Source: Methanobacterium sp. (GTDB lineage Archaea > Methanobacteriota > Methanobacteria > Methanobacteriales > Methanobacteriaceae). Taken from it: a stretch of 11,558 nucleotides of DNA. The DNA lies in the NCBI GenBank assembly GCA_015661405.1, contig JACWMK010000060.1, positions 1 through 11,558 on the forward strand, in the 5' to 3' direction. Both the position numbers and the translations under genes were made by a program. This document shows positions 7,328 to 11,558 of this stretch, one piece after another. The notes beneath the pieces were generated by a model. The model saw only the letters and a program-made list of their open reading frames with translations, had not been told where the DNA came from and did no database searches. How positions within the stretch are numbered: position 1 is the stretch's first letter; every line of letters starts with the position of its first letter.

Positions 7328-8200
7328 ATGGGTGATGGTGTACTTATAGTGGAAGATGAGGCCATTACGGCTTTAGAAATGCAGAAAATTTTGGAATCAT
7401 GGAATTATGATATATGTTCCATTGTAAGTACTGGTGAAGATGCTATTAAAGTAGCTAAAAATTCACAACCAGACCTCATATTGATGGATATCATTCTCAA
7501 AGGAGAAATGGATGGTGTAGAAGCTGCCAGTAAAATTAAAGAATTTACCGATATACCTATTCTATACATTACTGCTTTAGAATCAATGGATTTTACTCGT
7601 CTTAAAAACACTAAAGGTATTGGTTATTTAGTAAAACCAATTAGTGAAGGAGAATTACAACATAATATTGAAATTGCTATCTACAATTACCGATCCACTA
7701 AAGAAGAAATCGAAAATATTAAATATAATAGTTTAAATGATGTTCAAGTTTTTATGCAGAGTATAATACCTCAATTATCCTCTAAATTATCCATAATAGA
7801 TAGGGGAATAATTTTAGGTAGATTTCATCGAAGATTCGAAAAATTGATGAAACCTAAATTCCTCAGGGAAACTGGCATAATAAATCGAAATGCATATGAA
7901 ACTCTAAGTCAAAAAAAGAAATTAGAATTATACTTCGCTTGGATCAGTAAATTCTTCATTAATCTAGGGTTTCAAGTCAAAATCCGTTCAGAACTTAATG
8001 AATGGTTAATAACTTTAAAAAAATGTTCATGGTGTGAAAAAAATAATGAAAATATTTTTTATTGCTTAATATGTCAGGCTATAATCAAACAAACCTTCAG
8101 ATGGATGGATATATCTGAATATTATATAGAAAATGAATCTAATACTAATTCCTCCAAAGCTGAATGTAAATATAAGATTTATTTACATGAATCTGATTAA
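7328..8200 (+). CDS. response regulator with Cys-containing methanogen-type output domain
   Basis: The protein is 290 aa. Residues 4-122 are a complete receiver domain: acidic pair at E9/D10, phosphoacceptor D54 in LILMDI, conserved T82 in YITA, and K103 in VKPI. It would be phosphorylated by a histidine kinase, but none is in the window, so it is an orphan here. A helical linker (125-160) leads to a C-terminal domain of about 130 residues with CSWC (233-236) and CLIC (246-249). The paired CxxC layout and the FRWMDI stretch after it recall the methanogen output domains (MetOD1-like, related to V4R sensors) attached to response regulators in Methanobacteriales; this assignment is from memory of the family. 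No helix-turn-helix DNA-binding motif is evident, so direct transcription control is doubtful. The Cys set could bind zinc or sense redox state. A terminator-like hairpin follows, so it is probably transcribed alone. Confidence 0.8.
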   Translation: MGDGVLIVEDEAITALEMQKILESWNYDICSIVSTGEDAIKVAKNSQPDLILMDIILKGEMDGVEAASKIKEFTDIPILYITALESMDFTRLKNTKGIGYLVKPISEGELQHNIEIAIYNYRSTKEEIENIKYNSLNDVQVFMQSIIPQLSSKLSIIDRGIILGRFHRRFEKLMKPKFLRETGIINRNAYETLSQKKKLELYFAWISKFFINLGFQVKIRSELNEWLITLKKCSWCEKNNENIFYCLICQAIIKQTFRWMDISEYYIENESNTNSSKAECKYKIYLHESD

Positions 8201-8207
8201 TTAAATG

Positions 8208-8231
8208 AAATAAAAGCAGTATTTTATTTTT
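8208..8231 (+). terminator. hairpin plus T-run terminator after the response regulator
   Basis: AAATAAAA and TTTTATTT form a perfect 8-base stem around the loop GCAGTA, followed directly by T residues. It starts 8 bases after the stop codon. The all-A/T stem is weak, but the form and position fit an intrinsic terminator. Confidence 0.45.
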
Positions 8232-8275
8232 ATGATAATCCTTGATTAATAATATTATTAGAGTATCTAAAACTC

Positions 8276-8290
8276 ATACTGTAACAGTAT
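8276..8290. promoter_or_regulatory. perfect 7+1+7 palindrome, possible operator
   Basis: ATACTGT-A-ACAGTAT is a perfect inverted repeat with a single central base, in the gap between the response regulator and ugd. The short centre suits binding by a dimeric regulator better than an RNA hairpin. It lies about 80 bases before the candidate ugd TATA box. A T-rich tract at 8296-8312 follows, so a terminator role cannot be excluded. Confidence 0.35.
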
Positions 8291-8368
8291 TTACAGATTT
8301 TTGTTTTTTTTTAATTAGACATTATAAATTTCACTATAATAATATAATATTGAAATCCTAATTATAAC

Positions 8369-8375
8369 TATAAAA
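8369..8375 (+). promoter_or_regulatory. candidate TATA box for ugd
   Basis: TATAAAA at this position lies 66 bases before the ATG at 8442 and would give a leader of about 40 bases. Another TATA-like string, ATTATAAATT, at 8321-8330 is an alternative. Confidence 0.4.
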
Positions 8376-8430
8376 TCAAAATTAAATATTTACAAAAATT
8401 TTCATAGATGTTATAAATTAATTAATTTAA

Positions 8431-8436
8431 GGGTGA
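8431..8436 (+). promoter_or_regulatory. ribosome binding site of ugd
   Basis: GGGTGA lies 5 bases before the ATG at 8442 and supports that start. Confidence 0.6.
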
Positions 8437-8441
8437 ATTAA

Positions 8442-9761
8442 ATGAAATTAACAATTATCGGAACTGGATATGTTGGATTAGTGACCGGAGCATGTTTTTC
8501 TGAGATGGGAAATAGAGTATACTGTGTTGATATTGACGATGATAAAATCAATGAATTAAAAAATGGCATTATACCAATATTTGAACCGGGATTAAAAGAA
8601 TTAGTAATTAGAAATAATAAAAATAGTCTTTTTTTTACTAAAGAATTAAAAGAAGGTTTAAATAATTCAGATATTTGCTTTATAGCTGTTGGTACACCCA
8701 TGGGTGAAGATGGAAGCGCTGATTTACAATATGTAATAGAAGCTGCTAAAGAAATCGGCCAAACAGTTTCCCAAGATATTATAGTGGTCAACAAATCTAC
8801 TGTTCCAGTAGGAACGGCAGATCAAGTTAAAAAAACTATAATTAAGGAATTAAAGAAAAGAGGGGTTAATTATAATATTAATGTAGTATCTAACCCTGAA
8901 TTTTTAAAAGAAGGATCCGCAGTTAAAGATTTTATGAGTCCGGATAGAGTTGTTATAGGTTCTGATGATGAAAGAGTTATTCAAATAATGAAGGGATTAT
9001 ACAATCCTTTTACATTAAATCATGAACGATTTATAATTATGGATATAAGTAGTGCAGAAATGACTAAATACGCTTCTAATGCCATGTTAGCCACTCGTAT
9101 CTCATTTATGAATGAAATCGCTAATTTATGTGAAAAAGTAGGTGCAGACGTTAATCTTGTAAGAGATGGAATAGGCAGTGACGATAGAATAGGATACAGC
9201 TTCTTATATGCGGGTCTCGGATATGGGGGTAGCTGTCTGCCCAAAGATATTAAAGCATTAATAAAAATAGCAAATGATAATAATTATAATTTAAACTTAT
9301 TAAAAGCAGTAGAATTCGTAAATAATAATCAAAAATTATCATTATTGAATAAAATAGTAAAAAGATTTAGCAATGATTTATCAGGATATAAATTTTGTAT
9401 ATGGGGATTATCCTTCAAACCCGAAACTGATGACATGAGAGAAGCACCATCAGTGCTTATCATCAATAAACTAATAGATAAAGGTGCAAAAATCAACGTT
9501 TACGATCCACAAGCTATGAATGTAGCTAAACAATATTATTTTAAAGATAACCCAGCTATACAATTTTTTGATAATAAATATGATGCTGTAAATAATGCTA
9601 ATGCAATCATACTTGTAACTGAGTGGAAAGAATTCAGAAGCCCTGATTTTAATGAAATAACTAATCGAATTAAAGATAAAATCATATTCGATGGAAGAAA
9701 TCAATATAATAAAAATATTATCAAAGATATGGGATTTGAATATTATCAGATTGGTAGTTAA
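8442..9761 (+). CDS. ugd: UDP-glucose 6-dehydrogenase
   Basis: The protein is 439 aa, the normal full length. It oxidises UDP-glucose to UDP-glucuronate with two NAD+ in the cytoplasm, supplying uronic acid for surface polysaccharide or glycoprotein glycans. The N-terminal Rossmann domain has GTGYVGL (7-13) and an acidic residue at D30 for the NAD ribose. STVPVGT (119-125) and NPEFLKEG (151-158) match the substrate and cofactor loops. K209 and N213 in TKYASNAMLA are conserved active-site positions. Catalytic Cys265 lies in GYGGSCLPKDIKAL. WGLSFKPETDDMREAPS (321-337) starts the C-terminal UDP-binding domain. The 'GGSCLPKD' form points to UDP-glucose rather than UDP-GlcNAc or UDP-ManNAc dehydrogenases, which usually have 'GGHCIPVDP'. 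It has its own leader and converges with the methyltransferase gene, 58 bases away. Confidence 0.95.
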   Translation: MKLTIIGTGYVGLVTGACFSEMGNRVYCVDIDDDKINELKNGIIPIFEPGLKELVIRNNKNSLFFTKELKEGLNNSDICFIAVGTPMGEDGSADLQYVIEAAKEIGQTVSQDIIVVNKSTVPVGTADQVKKTIIKELKKRGVNYNINVVSNPEFLKEGSAVKDFMSPDRVVIGSDDERVIQIMKGLYNPFTLNHERFIIMDISSAEMTKYASNAMLATRISFMNEIANLCEKVGADVNLVRDGIGSDDRIGYSFLYAGLGYGGSCLPKDIKALIKIANDNNYNLNLLKAVEFVNNNQKLSLLNKIVKRFSNDLSGYKFCIWGLSFKPETDDMREAPSVLIINKLIDKGAKINVYDPQAMNVAKQYYFKDNPAIQFFDNKYDAVNNANAIILVTEWKEFRSPDFNEITNRIKDKIIFDGRNQYNKNIIKDMGFEYYQIGS

Positions 9762-9819
9762 ATATTTGAATTTTTATATACTGTTTTCCCATTAAGATTA
9801 AATTTTCACATATCATCAA

Positions 9820-10872
9820 TTATTTTTTTACAATAATTTTCTTATTACAATAAAAAAAATCTCTATAACTTTTTAAACCATATTTTTTTACAGATTTTTC
9901 ATCAATTTTTTCCCTAAAATCGTTTGAAACATTAAATCCACTATTTTCCAGCTTTCCCTGAAAATCTGAACCATAAAGGCGCAAATGATCTGATTGTCCA
10001 TAATGTTTCTGCCTTAATTCAGGAGTGTTCATAGATTTATCTTCATAAGTTTCTTTTAACGAAGGTTTTAATGGCACCATTATAAGAGCTGCCCCATTAG
10101 GTTTTAGAACTCTATATAATTCTTTTATTGCCTGTTGGTCATGGGGAACATGTTCTAAAATATGTGAACAATAAATAAAGTCAAAAGTATCATCCGGGAA
10201 TTGCAAATCCTGAATATCAGTCGACTCTTTTAAATGAAAAACTTTAGGATTTAAATCAACCGGAAAGTACTCTATATTCTCTTTTTTGGAAAAAATTTCA
10301 CGGAAAAAATTTTCTGGAGCGAAATGTAACATTTTAATATTCTCTTCAAGAATATTAGTTTTTTCTTTTAAAAATAAATAAGACCCTCTATGTCTTTCTA
10401 AAGAACCGCAATTTGGACATAAAGCATTTTCTCTTAATGGATCACCAAATGGTAAAAATGCAGATATTTGAGAGTTACATATAGGGCAAATTTTTTTTTC
10501 AATAACTGAACTGTCATATATATCTTTTAATACAGTTTCTAAGTAAACTATCTGTTTTCTATTCTGAGAATTTTCACTTTTTAAAATTTCAATACTATTT
10601 AAAGATTTTAAGAGTTTAGATTCAAGTTCATCGATTTTTATAATCAATTCTCGGTTGTTGTTTTCAAAACCTTCATTAATACTATCAGATATCTTCTTAG
10701 CAGAATGCTGAGAATTTTCACTTATTAAAAGTTCAATATTTTTTAAAGATGTTATGAGGTTAGATTCAAGTTCTTCTGTTTTTTTAATCAACTCACGGTT
10801 GTTTTTTTCAAAACTTTCAGCGACACTATCAGATATCATCTTTACAGATACTTTTTTTAAAATAATATACAT
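9820..10872 (-). CDS. class I SAM methyltransferase with N-terminal coiled coil and zinc ribbon
   Basis: The protein is 350 aa. Residues 1-115 are a polar, Leu/Ile-spaced helical region predicted to be a coiled coil, made of two similar 48-residue units (13-60 and 61-108). Residues 129-155 form a zinc-ribbon-like set, CPIC...CPNC (C129, C132, C152, C155), followed by GSLERHRGSYLFL. Residues 180-315 look like a methyltransferase type 11 domain: MLHFAPE (181-187) takes the place of the Gly-rich SAM loop, PVDLNP (204-209) the acidic ribose-binding strand, then DFIYCSHILEHVP (231-243) and LYRVLKPNGAALIMVP (252-267). The substrate is unknown; similar zinc-ribbon/FAPE proteins occur in glycan gene clusters, so a sugar is likely. 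GAGGATC (10879-10885) lies 6 bases upstream of the ATG and an in-frame TGA precedes it, so the start is firm. It lies 85 bases downstream of the other minus-strand gene and may share its transcript. Confidence 0.8.
   Translation of the reverse strand: MYIILKKVSVKMISDSVAESFEKNNRELIKKTEELESNLITSLKNIELLISENSQHSAKKISDSINEGFENNNRELIIKIDELESKLLKSLNSIEILKSENSQNRKQIVYLETVLKDIYDSSVIEKKICPICNSQISAFLPFGDPLRENALCPNCGSLERHRGSYLFLKEKTNILEENIKMLHFAPENFFREIFSKKENIEYFPVDLNPKVFHLKESTDIQDLQFPDDTFDFIYCSHILEHVPHDQQAIKELYRVLKPNGAALIMVPLKPSLKETYEDKSMNTPELRQKHYGQSDHLRLYGSDFQGKLENSGFNVSNDFREKIDEKSVKKYGLKSYRDFFYCNKKIIVKK
10549..10836 (-). repeat. two tandem 144-bp units coding the coiled coil of the methyltransferase
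   Basis: Bases 10693-10836 and 10549-10692 are tandem copies, about five of six bases identical by eye, with fully identical blocks such as CTGAGAATTTTCACTT, TTAGATTCAAGTTC and ACTATCAGATATC. They encode 48-residue units starting ISDS and ending SENSQ. The length keeps the reading frame. Confidence 0.85.
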
Positions 10873-10931
10873 TGTTCAGATCCTCATAATTTTATTAGAA
10901 TAAATTTTTTTTGTTCATCTTGTTATGATCC

Positions 10932-10943
10932 TTTTTTATATCA
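10932..10943 (-). promoter_or_regulatory. candidate TATA box for the methyltransferase gene
   Basis: Read on the minus strand, TGATATAAAAAA lies about 60-70 bases before the ATG at 10872, a sensible distance for an archaeal promoter in the 85-base gap. A shared transcript from the upstream gene is equally possible. Confidence 0.3.
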
Positions 10944-10957
10944 TTAAAAAGCATAAT

Positions 10958-11558
10958 TCAATCTTTTTTTTGGATTTTTCTTTCCTCTTTGATTCCGTAT
11001 AGGCTGTAATGTACCAGTGGATTTAGATTTGATTTTTGAACATCCCCATATTTTTTTAGATAAAGATCACAATCAAATGAAGGATTAGGTTTTCTTTTTT
11101 CTTTAAAACCATAATTCATGTAATGTAAAATAGGATCCATGCCTGATAGCATAACATCAGGATTATTTTTTAGATAATAACTGTTATCAAATAAATGATT
11201 CTTTTTAATAGCTCTATAACCTCTAATATTGATTAAGCTATTTTTTATACCATTATTATTCTTATTAAATAAGATATTCACATAAGCAATATTTTTTAAT
11301 TTGTATCTTAAGAAACCGGAAAATTTTAGATATTCCATCATTTTATTTGTCGTTACATTTAACTGATTTTGAAGTTGATTTATGTCTGCTGTTAGTTGGT
11401 TGTTGTCTTGGGTTAGTTGGTTGTTGTCTAGGTTTAGTTGGTTGTTGTCTTGGGTTAGTTGGTTGTTGTCTAGGTTTAGTTGGTTGTTGTCTAGGTTTAG
11501 TTGGTTGTTGTTTAGGTTTAGTTGGTTGTTGTTTAGGTTTAGTTGGTTGTTGTCTTGG
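10958..11558 (-). CDS. partial: heptad-repeat coiled coil plus YLxxNPDV repeat domain, glycosyltransferase-associated
   Basis: The frame stays open from the stop at 10958-10960 to the right edge of the window, so the gene begins outside it; at least 199 residues are visible. An ATG at 11339-11341 is internal and would discard the repeats. From the edge the protein reads eight heptads of the type LDNNQLN/QDNNQLT, then ADINQLQNQLNVTTNK, then MMEYLKFSG and a basic stretch. The last 80 residues hold two copies of a repeat: YYLKNNPDV...DPILHYMNYGFKEKRKPNP and LYLKKYGDV...NPLVHYSLYGIKEERK. This repeat is known from large bacterial and archaeal surface glycosyltransferases and rhamnan-synthesis-type proteins, where its role is unclear. 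No catalytic domain is visible; it may lie upstream, or the protein may act as a scaffold. It precedes the methyltransferase gene by 85 bases on the same strand. Confidence 0.75.
   Translation of the reverse strand, partial: QDNNQLNLNNNQLNLNNNQLNLDNNQLNLDNNQLTQDNNQLNLDNNQLTQDNNQLTADINQLQNQLNVTTNKMMEYLKFSGFLRYKLKNIAYVNILFNKNNNGIKNSLINIRGYRAIKKNHLFDNSYYLKNNPDVMLSGMDPILHYMNYGFKEKRKPNPSFDCDLYLKKYGDVQKSNLNPLVHYSLYGIKEERKIQKKD
11391..11558 (-). repeat. eight tandem 21-bp units running to the window edge
   Basis: Eight consecutive 21-base units fill 11391-11558 exactly, reading on the plus strand (G/T)TTAGTTGGTTGTTGT followed by (C/T)T(T/A)GG. They differ at only a few positions. On the minus strand each encodes one heptad (L or Q, D or N, then NNQL and N or T). 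The array probably continues past the edge. Confidence 0.95.

Noticed and set aside
8438..8794. Minus-strand frame of 118 codons opposite the start of ugd
   Set aside because: It lies fully opposite the highly conserved N-terminal half of ugd and has no recognisable domain or start signal.
11391..11558. CRISPR array or telomere-like repeat
   Set aside because: The 21-base units are directly abutting with no unique spacers and stay in frame with a protein, so a coding minisatellite is the better explanation.
11391..11558. Possible two-tier G-quadruplex on the G/T-rich plus strand of the 21-bp array
   Set aside because: Only GG pairs with occasional GGG are present, which makes stable folding doubtful; the G/T skew follows from the Asn/Gln/Leu codons on the other strand.

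Overview
The window looks like an accessory, cell-surface region of a methanogenic archaeon of the order Methanobacteriales (Methanobacterium-like; the genus is an inference). The reasons are the very AT-rich DNA, Shine-Dalgarno sites of the GGTGAT/GAGGT type close to the starts, T-run terminators, a large Asn/Thr-rich adhesin-like protein with an 'NWWG' motif and a C-terminal Ig-like domain, and a response regulator whose Cys-containing output domain resembles those known from methanogens.

Layout, left to right. Positions 1-410 hold no gene. A polysaccharide-deacetylase-fold protein (411-1586, +) is followed by the frameshifted remnant of an adhesin-like gene (about 1620-1972). Next comes an intact adhesin-like protein (2347-5013, +) with a signal peptide, about 23 'GGAIxN' beta-helix coils and an Ig-like tail. 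After a 542-base AT-rich gap lies a polytopic membrane protein of GT-C glycosyltransferase type (5556-7151, +), then an orphan response regulator (7328-8200, +) and a UDP-glucose 6-dehydrogenase (8442-9761, +). Converging on these from the right are two minus-strand genes: a methyltransferase with an N-terminal coiled coil and a zinc ribbon (9820-10872), and a gene cut by the window edge (10958 to beyond 11558). The cut gene reads through eight tandem 21-bp units coding for heptads into a 'YLxxNPDV' repeat domain of the kind attached to cell-surface glycosyltransferases.

The genes fit one theme, building and displaying a surface glycan. Ugd would supply UDP-glucuronate, the GT-C protein would transfer a lipid-linked sugar outside the membrane, and the deacetylase-fold protein and methyltransferase would modify sugars. 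The adhesin, which carries an Asn-x-Thr sequon in most coils, is a plausible glycosylated surface product. This functional link is inferred from context; the individual families are read from motifs.

The most noteworthy signals are at the right end. Two adjacent glycan-type genes both carry N-terminal coiled coils that have grown by in-frame tandem duplication (2 x 144 bp in the methyltransferase, at least 8 x 21 bp in its upstream neighbour). This resembles, by analogy only, the coiled-coil rulers that set chain length in some polysaccharide systems. Also of interest are the adhesin pseudogene beside an intact paralogue, a perfect 7+1+7 palindrome upstream of ugd, and several hairpins in intergenic DNA.
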